This document shows, one piece after another, positions 7,716-15,731 of a DNA stretch of 23,737 nt. Source of the DNA: an uncultured Peptococcaceae bacterium. Its GTDB lineage: Bacteria; Bacillota; Peptococcia; Peptococcales; Peptococcaceae. Below the pieces are notes generated by a model. It saw nothing but the letters and a program-made list of their open reading frames with translations. It did not search any database and was not told the origin of the DNA. Within the stretch, counting starts at the first letter, position 1. The number at the start of each line of letters is the position of its first letter. The stretch covers positions 1-23,737 of the forward strand of contig CABUKW010000030.1 in assembly GCA_902492275.1 (NCBI GenBank), written 5' to 3'. The translations under genes were made by a program, and so were the position numbers.

Positions 7716-10556
7716 ATGGCTGAAACTAGGAGAAGTCAACATACTTCTCAAAAAAAGAAAAAAACCAAGTATAAAATTCACTGGTTCCGGATTTTATTCG
7801 CCATTATTATTGTCTGCGGCATTGTGGGCTGCGGCGTGTTTGCCGGTGTCTGGGCAAGCGTAGCCAAAGATGTGCCAGACTTAGACAGCGTGGATCTGGA
7901 CAATTACTCTGTTACCAGCGTCATTTTAGATAAAGATGGAAATCAAATCAGCAATCTGCATGCTGGGGAAAACAGAGTGCCGGTGGAATATAACGAAATT
8001 TCACCCAATGCGGTGAATGCGCTAATTGCAATCGAAGACCAGCGCTTCCTCTCCCATAACGGCATTGATCCCATTCGTATTGCCGGGGCTATGGTGGCCA
8101 ATATCAAAGCTGGCCATATTGTACAGGGCGGCAGCACCATCACGCAACAGCTAGTGGGATTGGTCTTCTTAGACCGTACTGAGAAAAGCTACACCAGAAA
8201 AATGAAAGAAGCGATTCTGGCTATGCGTATCGAAAAAGAATACAGCAAGGATGAAATTATCACGCACTATCTGAACCGCGCTTATTTTGGCGGCAGCGCT
8301 TACGGGATTGAAGCGGCATCCGAATACTTTTTCGCCAAACATGCCAGCGAGTTGACTGTGCCGGAAGCCGCCACCTTAGCCGGATCGATTCAAAATCCGT
8401 CCAAGTGGGCTCCCATTTATTCTATGGAAAATGCCCTTTACCGGCGCAATCTGGTATTAGACCAAATGGTGGAATGTGATTTCATCACCCAGGACGAAGC
8501 GGACCAATATAAGGCAACGGAAATTCAGTTATCCGAAGAACGTGTTATCGCAAAAGAAACAGGCAGCAATTTGACTTACCAGTCCTTTGTGGACCATGTA
8601 ATAGAAGAAGCCTTAGATGCGCTGGAATTAAACGGCGAAGCTACTTCTCTGTATACCGGCGGCTATGTCATTTATACCACCATGGATACGACGGTACAGC
8701 AGCGCATGGAGGAAGTGTTCAACAATGACAGCAACTTCCCCAACAACGATGTACAAGCTGCCATGATTGTTACCGACCCCGAAACCGGTGAAATCCGCGG
8801 GATTGTCGGCGGACGTCACCAAACAGCAGCCCGAGAATTAAACCGGGCCACCCAGTCCTTCCGTCAGCCCGGTTCTTCCTTCAAGCCGGTGGCTGTCTAC
8901 GCGCCAGCCTTTGAAGCAGGCTACGGGCCAGGCACTGTGGTGGACGATTATCCGAAGGATTATAACGGCCATGTCTTTAAAAACAGCAGCCGTACCTATA
9001 ACGGTTTGGTGACCATCCGCAAGGGGATTGTATCCTCCTTAAACGTAGTTGCGGTTAAAACCATGGAGATGACTGGCATTGATACCTGTTACAGCTTTGC
9101 CAAGAAGCTGGGCTTCTCCAAGCTGACTGATACCGACCGCAATCTGTCTACCGCATTAGGCGGTCTGACGACCGGTGTTTCTCCGCTGGAAATGGCTGGC
9201 GCTTACGGCGCCTTTGCCAACAACGGTGTCTATATTCAGCCCTATGCCATCACCAAAATTACCGATAAGAATGGCAAGGTTCTGTGGGAACACAAGACAG
9301 AAAAACAAAGCGTTATGAGTGAACAAAGCGCTTATCTGCTGACAAGCTGCCTGATTGATGCAGCTACCAGCGGTACCGGTTCCCGGGCTAAGGTGACTGG
9401 TCACCAGACAGCTGGGAAAACAGGGACCACGTCCGACAACAAAGACGCCTGGTTTGCCGGCTATACCAAACATTATGTAGGCATCGTGTGGGTAGGCTAT
9501 GATACGCCAAAACAATTAGGCAGCAACGCTTTCGGTGGCACCATCTGCGCACCAATCTTCAGCAAAGTGATGAACACCATTCATGAAGGTCTGCCTGCAG
9601 AAAACTTTAGTCAGCCTTCCGGTATTACCAGCGTTACCATTGATACCAAATCGGGCATGCTGCCCAGCAGTCTCACACCGTCGGAATATATCACGACGGA
9701 GCTGTTTAACAGCAAATATACACCGCAGGAAACCTCTGATGTTTGGGTACCGGTGGAAGTCTGCCCTGTTTCGGGCCAGAAAATGAGTCCAGGCTGCCCA
9801 GGTCCTGCTGAAACAAAGGTTGCCTTGGTTCGTCATGAGCCGTGGATACCCATTGACGGCGCTGTACCTGCCGACGCTTCGTTGGAATTGACCACCGAGT
9901 GTGAAATCCATACCGGTGCAGCGGCAGCCAGCATTACCCTGTCCGGCAATGGCCAATACGACGCCAGCCAGACCTTACGCGCTGTGCAGCTGCAATGGAC
10001 GCCAGCAGAAGGAGAAAACGTGGTTTATATGATTCACCGCGCCACCGTTTCCGACTTTAGCGACGGCGACACCTTAGACGCTACCAAGTCCACCAGCTAC
10101 ACCGACAGCAGTCCGGTCAGCGGTATGACAAACTATTATAAAATTGTAGCCATTGATGAGCAAAGCTCCGAACAGTTGGGCGTTTCCGGCATCATGTCCT
10201 TTGCGGCTCAAGCCAGCAGCGCACAGCAGCCAACCGATGCTACACCGACCGGCAGTAAACCAGACAATCAGCCGACCACGCCGGAACAGCCAGCAGTATC
10301 CAGCACACTCTCTTTAAACGGCAGCAGCAATAGCGGCGCCATCACCCTGAGCTGGAACGCGCCTGGCAACGGCAGCTACAAATATTACGTCTTCCGGGAC
10401 GGCGTGCAGATTGGCAAAGGCACCATCATCACCGGTACCAGCTTTACCGACAGCGACGTAGAAGTAGGCGCGGCCTACTCCTATTCGGTCATCTGCGTAG
10501 ACGCCAACACCCAGGATGAAGTAGCCCGCTCCAGCTCCATCTCTGTACAGAATTAA
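7716..10556 (+). CDS. Class A penicillin-binding protein with fibronectin-III-like tail
   Basis: The start at 7716 follows AAAGGAGG at seven to eight bases. The 946-residue bifunctional enzyme polymerises glycan strands and cross-links peptides outside the membrane. A basic N terminus and one membrane anchor (about 23-48) precede a GT51 glycosyltransferase domain with catalytic Glu107 in AIEDQRF and the GGSTITQQL motif. The transpeptidase domain has all three motifs: Ser387-x-x-Lys390 (GSSFKP), Ser441-Leu-Asn443, and the KTG at Lys568 (AGKTGTT). After about residue 735 come two beta-sandwich domains of fibronectin III type, separated by a Pro/Thr/Gln-rich linker near 840. The family usually ends earlier, so the tail is an accessory wall-binding or spacing part. 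It has its own promoter and terminator. Confidence 0.95.
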   Translation: MAETRRSQHTSQKKKKTKYKIHWFRILFAIIIVCGIVGCGVFAGVWASVAKDVPDLDSVDLDNYSVTSVILDKDGNQISNLHAGENRVPVEYNEISPNAVNALIAIEDQRFLSHNGIDPIRIAGAMVANIKAGHIVQGGSTITQQLVGLVFLDRTEKSYTRKMKEAILAMRIEKEYSKDEIITHYLNRAYFGGSAYGIEAASEYFFAKHASELTVPEAATLAGSIQNPSKWAPIYSMENALYRRNLVLDQMVECDFITQDEADQYKATEIQLSEERVIAKETGSNLTYQSFVDHVIEEALDALELNGEATSLYTGGYVIYTTMDTTVQQRMEEVFNNDSNFPNNDVQAAMIVTDPETGEIRGIVGGRHQTAARELNRATQSFRQPGSSFKPVAVYAPAFEAGYGPGTVVDDYPKDYNGHVFKNSSRTYNGLVTIRKGIVSSLNVVAVKTMEMTGIDTCYSFAKKLGFSKLTDTDRNLSTALGGLTTGVSPLEMAGAYGAFANNGVYIQPYAITKITDKNGKVLWEHKTEKQSVMSEQSAYLLTSCLIDAATSGTGSRAKVTGHQTAGKTGTTSDNKDAWFAGYTKHYVGIVWVGYDTPKQLGSNAFGGTICAPIFSKVMNTIHEGLPAENFSQPSGITSVTIDTKSGMLPSSLTPSEYITTELFNSKYTPQETSDVWVPVEVCPVSGQKMSPGCPGPAETKVALVRHEPWIPIDGAVPADASLELTTECEIHTGAAAASITLSGNGQYDASQTLRAVQLQWTPAEGENVVYMIHRATVSDFSDGDTLDATKSTSYTDSSPVSGMTNYYKIVAIDEQSSEQLGVSGIMSFAAQASSAQQPTDATPTGSKPDNQPTTPEQPAVSSTLSLNGSSNSGAITLSWNAPGNGSYKYYVFRDGVQIGKGTIITGTSFTDSDVEVGAAYSYSVICVDANTQDEVARSSSISVQN

Positions 10557-10574
10557 ATATCCATTGATACATTA

Positions 10575-10619
10575 GAAAAGCTATCGCAACTGTTTTATGA
10601 TGCGATAGCTTTTCTTTTT
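10575..10619 (+). terminator. Strong terminator after the penicillin-binding protein gene
   Basis: GAAAAGCTATCGCA (10575-10588) and TGCGATAGCTTTTC (10601-10614) are perfect 14-base inverted repeats with a 12-base loop, followed by five T. It lies 18 bases past the stop codon. Confidence 0.92.
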
Positions 10620-10871
10620 AGTAAAACTTCTTGATCAATAATGTTTTCATACAACTATAATAACTTCGCCCTTAGCTGTTACACAGAATGTCACAACCAT
10701 AATAAAACAGCATTCCCTGTTTCCAAGCAAATGTTTGTTGCAAAATAATCTTGATAACAAAGCCTTTGATGCTGTCTATCTTCTTATGTTCAATAAATAA
10801 ATCTAATTATATAATTTCATTGTAAGCCAATATATTTCATTTAATATTCTATACTAAAGGAGCGATGTATA
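10620..10871 (+). promoter_or_regulatory. AT-rich leader of the hydrolase gene with a possible operator
   Basis: This non-coding stretch holds two TATAAT boxes (10656-10661 and 10810-10815), neither with a convincing -35 at 17 bases. An AAACAG-cattcc-CTGTTT inverted repeat (10705-10722) could bind a regulator. AAAGGAG sits nine bases before the hydrolase start. A control site for the nearby LysR protein may lie here, but no single site stands out. Confidence 0.35.
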
Positions 10872-12869
10872 ATGACAGCAGAAAAAAAAATTATGATGCT
10901 AGGAATTGACGCGCTGGACCCCAAATTGTGCAAAAAGTATTTAAAAGAAGGGCGAATGCCGAACCTGCAAAAATTTATTGAACGCGGCTCTGCCAGAGAA
11001 GATTTATCTCTGATCAATGGGAATCCTACCGTAACACCTCCGATGTGGACAACTTTAGCCACGGGCGCATATCCTGTTACTCACGGTATTACTTCATTCT
11101 TTAGAGTTTCACCTGATAACCTTGCAGGATCTGGTTATAATCTGGATTCCTCCTATTGCAAAGCAGAACAATTATGGAATGTTACTGCAGAAGCTGGATT
11201 AAAAACCTTGGTATTCCATTGGCCTGGTTCCGCTTGGCCTCCAACCTCTGATAGTGAAAATTTACATGTCGTAGATGGTACACAGCCAGCAGCCGTTAAT
11301 ATGGGGGTTGCTAAAGTTGACTCTGAGTACATTTTAATGGCCAGCAATCAAACATCCAGTATCCTTTTCAAAGAAAAAGCCGCTGGAGACGCTAATATTC
11401 CTTGTGTAATTGAAGATTTGGCCGTTACAGATAGGAAAAGTACAGCGCTTGGTTCTGATTGCGTAATGGCACCGGTGAATGAAATCCTCGTTTTACGTCC
11501 AGAAGATGGTGAAGGCGGAATGCCCGATGCAATGTTCGACGTTGTATATTCCCCAATTAAAGAGGCAAAAGGCTGGAAAAATGCCCCTGAAGATGCAAAA
11601 GAATTTGTTATGCTCTTTTCAAAAGGCACCGTTCATCGTGACGTATTATTATTAAAAGGCGAAAGCGGCGTATACGACCATATCGCAATTTACAAAAATA
11701 AAAAAACGGAGGAACCAATTGCAGTTTTGCAAAATAACGTATTTGTTGAATCCGTTATTGATGAAGCTATCAAAAGTGACAAAAAATACACTGTTACCCG
11801 CAGTATGAGAATTCTAGCAATTGAACCAGATGGCAGTAAAATAAAAATGTGGGTGTCTGGTGCTATGAATATCCATAACGACGACGTATGGCATCCTAAA
11901 CATCTATATCAATCAGTAGTAGAGAATGTGGGATACCCCACCCCTGAATGCATGTTAGGCGCTGGTGATAAACAAATTATTGTCGATTGCATGATTGCTA
12001 GTTGGGAAGCCATGATGAACTGGCAAGAAAAGTCCATTAAACATTTAATCCAACAGGAAAATTATAATGTAGTATTTTCTCATTTTCATAATGTAGACGG
12101 TTGCGGCCATATGATTGTACACTACATGAAAAACCGAGAAAATTCCAAATTAGACGAAAAAGTTTATCAGGAATGCTTTGCGTTAGTTTATGAACAAGCT
12201 GACCGTTATTTAGGACGTTTTATACCACTACTAGATGAAGGCTGGACAATCTTCTTAGTATCTGACCATGGTCAGACCTGCTCTGAATACGAAGCACCGA
12301 TGATTAACGATTCTTGTGTTTCTGTACGTGTTATGGAAGAATTAGGATTTACAACACTGAAGAAAGATGAAAATGGCAACGACCTATATGAAATTGATTG
12401 GGAACATACCAAGGCCGTTTCTCACCCTTGTAATATTTATATTAATCTAAAAGGTCGTAATCCACATGGCATTGTAGAGCCTGAAGATAAATATGCTTTG
12501 GAAGATGAAATTATCTCTGCATTATACAATTACCGTAGCAAAGAAACCGGTAAACGAGTTATTTCGTTGGCATTACGAAATCGTGATGCAGTCGTCGTTG
12601 GTATGGGCGGCCCTGATTGTGGCGATATTGTATTCTTTAATGCAGAAGGATATACCCACGACCACGCAGACTCTTTATCCACCACATTGGGCTATGCAGA
12701 TACCTCTGTTTGTGCGACATTTGTTGCTGCCGGTACCGGTATCAAAGAAAACTATACAACTACACGTATTATTCGTATCGCAGATGTTGTGCCTACCATC
12801 GCTATGATGCTGGGTACAAGATATCCAGCACAATGTGAAGGTGCCCCAATTTATCAAATTTTAAAATAG
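10872..12869 (+). CDS. Alkaline-phosphatase-superfamily hydrolase (phosphodiesterase/pyrophosphatase type)
   Basis: The 665-residue protein has no signal peptide, so it is cytoplasmic. It has the metal-binding fold of type I phosphodiesterases/nucleotide pyrophosphatases: GIDALD with Asp13, PTVTPPMWTTLATG with probable nucleophile Thr55, HNVDGCGH (D409, H413), VSDHGQ (D465, H466) and THDHAD (H596, H598). Two metal ions, probably zinc, would activate hydrolysis of a phosphate, phosphonate or sulfate ester bond. A region of about 200 residues between Thr55 and D409 (roughly 150-350) is beta-rich and should set the substrate. The start follows AAAGGAG by nine bases. An anion permease gene follows 136 bases later, so the likely job is cleaving what that transporter brings in. 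The substrate cannot be named from sequence. Confidence 0.85.
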   Translation: MTAEKKIMMLGIDALDPKLCKKYLKEGRMPNLQKFIERGSAREDLSLINGNPTVTPPMWTTLATGAYPVTHGITSFFRVSPDNLAGSGYNLDSSYCKAEQLWNVTAEAGLKTLVFHWPGSAWPPTSDSENLHVVDGTQPAAVNMGVAKVDSEYILMASNQTSSILFKEKAAGDANIPCVIEDLAVTDRKSTALGSDCVMAPVNEILVLRPEDGEGGMPDAMFDVVYSPIKEAKGWKNAPEDAKEFVMLFSKGTVHRDVLLLKGESGVYDHIAIYKNKKTEEPIAVLQNNVFVESVIDEAIKSDKKYTVTRSMRILAIEPDGSKIKMWVSGAMNIHNDDVWHPKHLYQSVVENVGYPTPECMLGAGDKQIIVDCMIASWEAMMNWQEKSIKHLIQQENYNVVFSHFHNVDGCGHMIVHYMKNRENSKLDEKVYQECFALVYEQADRYLGRFIPLLDEGWTIFLVSDHGQTCSEYEAPMINDSCVSVRVMEELGFTTLKKDENGNDLYEIDWEHTKAVSHPCNIYINLKGRNPHGIVEPEDKYALEDEIISALYNYRSKETGKRVISLALRNRDAVVVGMGGPDCGDIVFFNAEGYTHDHADSLSTTLGYADTSVCATFVAAGTGIKENYTTTRIIRIADVVPTIAMMLGTRYPAQCEGAPIYQILK

Positions 12870-12897
12870 ACTAATTAGATTTTAACTGTATTGCTCT

Positions 12898-12939
12898 ATG
12901 CAGAGTATCAGGCAAAAATCTTCACCTGATACTCTGCAT
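12898..12939 (+). repeat. Perfect 15-bp hairpin between hydrolase and permease genes
   Basis: ATGCAGAGTATCAGG (12898-12912) and CCTGATACTCTGCAT (12925-12939) are perfect inverted repeats with a 12-base loop. No U tract follows on either strand, so it is not a classical terminator. It may stabilise the upstream mRNA, serve as a processing point that sets different levels of the two products, or bind protein as DNA. Confidence 0.8.
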
Positions 12940-13005
12940 CACTTTACTAGTTACATACCTGTTGTTATTTCATTATATGCTATCACGAAACAAGGAGTGA
13001 TATTT

Positions 13006-14481
13006 ATGCCTTCATTAACCAAATCACCAAATGATACAAGAAAAATGTATATCGTATTAACCGCAAGTTTATGTCTTACTTTTTTAATAGGTAGCCTTCC
13101 TCCAGTTGGAGAAATTACAGAGATTGGCATGAAAATTGTCGGCATCTTTCTCGGCTGCATATTGGCATGGTTATTCGGCTATTTAGGTTGGGGCAGTTTG
13201 ATGGGATTGCTTTTGCTCGCTTTATATGTCCCTGAAAATACAGTGAACAGCGTTTTCTCTTCTGCATATGGAAACACCATGTTTTTAATGATATTTTTCT
13301 GTCTGATCTTTTGTTACGGGCTACAAAAAATGGGGTTATTACCGTTCTTAGCGAACTTTTTATTATCCAGAAAATTTGCTACCAAAAGCCCTTGGACATT
13401 AGCAATTACCTTCTGGCTTACCATCATCATTTGCGCCGGATTAACCTCCAATACATTAGCGGTAACCGTTTTCTTATATTCCGTTTTCTTTGAAGTTGCT
13501 GACAAAATTGGTATCAAACGCAGAAGCACTTACTGTGCAAGCGTACTGATTTTTATGTGTACGCTGGGCGCTTTAGCAATTTTATTAATGCCTTATTCTG
13601 CTTCTCTTTGGACTACAATTGGCTTAACACAAGTCATTGACCCCAGTTTAACACCTGACATACCAAAAATCTTGCTTACCGGCTGGGTGCTGATTTTTTC
13701 TAGTTTTATTATCATTGCTGTTTTATTCAAAATTCTTTTAAAAACCAACATTATCAAAGTGGAGTTCTCTTTAGATAACTTAGAAAATATCATTGACTAC
13801 GAAGCATTAAAGGTAACAAAACAAGTTAAATTAGGCTTCTTCTATATTGCTATTCTTTTAGTTATCATGATTGGTCCTTCCGTTTTACCTGCCGAAAGTA
13901 CATTTGTGATTTTCTTAAATAAATTCGGTATGCTGGGTGCTTTTGCTTTTATTGACTTGTTAATGTGTCTTACCACAGCCGATGGCAAACTCACTTTAAC
14001 ATTAGAGGAAGCCATGATAAAAGGGATTCCTTGGGGTGTTTATTTTATGATTTCAACTGCTTACCTAGTTGCATCTTTAGTTGTAGCTGAAAATACTGGA
14101 GTAACTGCTACTTTACTCCCTATTATTTCTAGTATTATTCCAACTAACAATATCTATCTTACAGTACTAGTATTCCTAGGAATTATCTTAATTTTGACAA
14201 ACTGTATTACAAACTTCGTGGCAATGCAATTAACGATTCCTATTATTGCAGTTATTTTATTACAGATGGGTGTCAACCCGCTTATTTTCGCTGGACTGAT
14301 TGGTACCTTAGCAGACCATGGCAACGTAATGCCTAGCGGTTCTCCAATCGGGGCATATATGCATGGCATTTCCGAATGGCATACAGGTGCACAGGTCTAT
14401 CTTTGGGCCTCTATTGGCTCTATCTGCGCATACTTGGCTACAGCTTTGATTGCATTACCATTCACACTTTTTATTTTTTAG
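13006..14481 (+). CDS. SLC13/DASS-type anion permease
   Basis: The start at 13006 was chosen because AAGGAG lies eight bases upstream; the 36-codon longer frame runs through the intergenic hairpin. The 491-residue protein has about eleven membrane helices. It shows the two pseudo-symmetric signature sites of the divalent anion:sodium symporter/ion transporter group: SNT at residues 148-150 (GLTSNTLAVT) and TNCITNF at 398-404 before a hydrophobic helix. Known members import dicarboxylates, citrate or sulfate with sodium. Paired with the upstream alkaline-phosphatase-superfamily hydrolase, it probably carries a phosphorylated, phosphonate or sulfonated anion. The exact family branch and substrate are uncertain. 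Confidence 0.85.
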   Translation: MPSLTKSPNDTRKMYIVLTASLCLTFLIGSLPPVGEITEIGMKIVGIFLGCILAWLFGYLGWGSLMGLLLLALYVPENTVNSVFSSAYGNTMFLMIFFCLIFCYGLQKMGLLPFLANFLLSRKFATKSPWTLAITFWLTIIICAGLTSNTLAVTVFLYSVFFEVADKIGIKRRSTYCASVLIFMCTLGALAILLMPYSASLWTTIGLTQVIDPSLTPDIPKILLTGWVLIFSSFIIIAVLFKILLKTNIIKVEFSLDNLENIIDYEALKVTKQVKLGFFYIAILLVIMIGPSVLPAESTFVIFLNKFGMLGAFAFIDLLMCLTTADGKLTLTLEEAMIKGIPWGVYFMISTAYLVASLVVAENTGVTATLLPIISSIIPTNNIYLTVLVFLGIILILTNCITNFVAMQLTIPIIAVILLQMGVNPLIFAGLIGTLADHGNVMPSGSPIGAYMHGISEWHTGAQVYLWASIGSICAYLATALIALPFTLFIF

Positions 14482-14499
14482 CAATTGCATATCATTAAC

Positions 14500-14539
14500 A
14501 ATAGGGATGAGGTTACATGCGTGATCGCATCCCTATTTT
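14500..14539. terminator. Shared terminator between permease and LysR genes
   Basis: AATAGGGATG (14500-14509) and CATCCCTATT (14528-14537) form a 10-bp stem with an 18-base loop. On the plus strand the stem runs into TTTT, ending the permease transcript. The convergent LysR gene stops five bases to the right and could use the same hairpin. Confidence 0.75.
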
Positions 14540-14543
14540 AACT

Positions 14544-15470
14544 TCAGCAGCTATTTATTTTTTCTAGAAAAGCGGTTTCAAAGCCAAATTTTTGAAGAAA
14601 GCTCCGTATAAAAAACTCTGTTGCTGAATTCATGATAAAGTCTTCACGATAGAGTAAGCCAAATTCTATATTCGTGTCTTTTTTTAACTTCACTGTCACA
14701 GTATTTTCACAAGGCGGCATTTGATAAGGCGCAAATGGGAGCGATTGTGCTATTGCAAAACAAGTACCTGATGAAATCAATTTGTTAAACATAACAGGAT
14801 TCGCTTCACAAATAATATTTTCTTTTGGAAATACATTCAGATTAATGACATCTAACAACTCAACATCCCGGATAGCTAACTTATGTGCTTTCAATTGTTG
14901 TAAAGAAACAGATTGATATTGCGCCAACTCATGCATCGGTGAGCATAAACACTTACAAGTGCTGGAAAAGATTTTATGAAAGCATATACCATCTGACGGA
15001 TTTCCATTAAATAAATCCGACTTTCCTCGAAACGCAAAAGCAAACATATTATCTCCTTTTTCCAGCATCGTATACATTTTTTCAAAATGGGAAATGGAAT
15101 ACTGGAGTTTTAACTCTGGAAATTTCTGCTGTAATTCATAAATAAATTCGGATAATAAATATTCCATAGAAACAGAAGTTGCTAAAAATCGCACTGTCTC
15201 ATGAAAACATGGAGTTTCTTTTTGTTCCTTTTTTTGTAAACCTTCAATCCCCAATAAAAATTGTTTCGACAACGCAACCAACTTATAACCTTCTTTGGTT
15301 AAACTGGTACCCTTATTTGTCCTCCGCAGCAACATAATATCAAGTTCTTTCTCCAGTGCTTTCATAGAATGGCTTAATGCCTGGTAACTGATATGTAGTT
15401 TTTCGCTGGCAATATTGATTGACGGATTATTACTAATTTCTATCAAATATTTTAACTGATCAATTCGCAA
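14544..15470 (-). CDS. LysR family transcriptional regulator
   Basis: TTG at 15470 was chosen as the start because AAGGAGG lies ten bases upstream. The open frame does extend to a GTG at 15509, but that would place the ribosome site and the -10 box edge inside the gene. The 308-residue product has an N-terminal winged helix (RIDQLKYLIEISNNPSINIA, then HISYQALSHSMKALEKEL) and a linker helix. A periplasmic-binding-protein-like effector domain runs from about 85 to 295. It contains several cysteines (CKCLC near 170), which is unusual but not diagnostic. It is convergent with the permease, not divergent as is common for LysR genes, yet it is the only regulator nearby and probably senses the substrate of the hydrolase/permease pair. 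Confidence 0.9.
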   Translation of the reverse strand: MRIDQLKYLIEISNNPSINIASEKLHISYQALSHSMKALEKELDIMLLRRTNKGTSLTKEGYKLVALSKQFLLGIEGLQKKEQKETPCFHETVRFLATSVSMEYLLSEFIYELQQKFPELKLQYSISHFEKMYTMLEKGDNMFAFAFRGKSDLFNGNPSDGICFHKIFSSTCKCLCSPMHELAQYQSVSLQQLKAHKLAIRDVELLDVINLNVFPKENIICEANPVMFNKLISSGTCFAIAQSLPFAPYQMPPCENTVTVKLKKDTNIEFGLLYREDFIMNSATEFFIRSFLQKFGFETAFLEKINSC

Positions 15471-15507
15471 ATTCTTGATACCTCCTTGCCATAATCTAAA
15501 AAGTAAC

Positions 15508-15545
15508 ACTAATATTAGTATATCCTTATTCTAACTATTTGACAA
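15508..15545 (-). promoter_or_regulatory. LysR gene promoter with overlapping palindrome
   Basis: On the minus strand TTGTCA (15545-15540), a 17-base spacer and TATACT (15522-15517) make a near-consensus promoter. A perfect 12-base palindrome ACTAATATTAGT (15508-15519) overlaps the end of the -10 box. A protein bound there would block transcription, consistent with negative autoregulation by the LysR protein, although TnA-rich palindromes are common in AT-rich DNA. Confidence 0.65.
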
Positions 15546-15671
15546 TATCAGTTTTTCATCAGAACGCCTTTTTACTTGTAGGATTTGCAATGATGGAGAC
15601 AATCAAGTGAAAAATAACGAATAGAGAGAACATGTGCCAAAACAAAACCAAAGGTTCCCCTATCTCCTACT

Positions 15672-15704
15672 GAAAAAGAAAAAGCAGAAACCATTAGTCT
15701 CTGC
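15672..15704 (-). terminator. Terminator after the GIY-YIG/helicase gene
   Basis: On the minus strand GCAGAGAC pairs with GGTTTCTGC (15704-15684; one G-T pair, five-base loop) and is followed by TTTTTCTTTTT. It lies 27 bases past the stop of the helicase gene and closes the MazG-like/helicase operon. Confidence 0.8.
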
Positions 15705-15731
15705 CATTCTTTCTTCCATTGTTTATAGTAT

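Noticed and set aside
10555..10871. Riboswitch in the hydrolase leader
   Set aside because: Only a short inverted repeat is visible; no known riboswitch core could be recognised.
12898..13005. N-terminal extension of the permease
   Set aside because: It would translate the perfect hairpin and has no ribosome site; the ATG at 13006 has AAGGAG at correct spacing.
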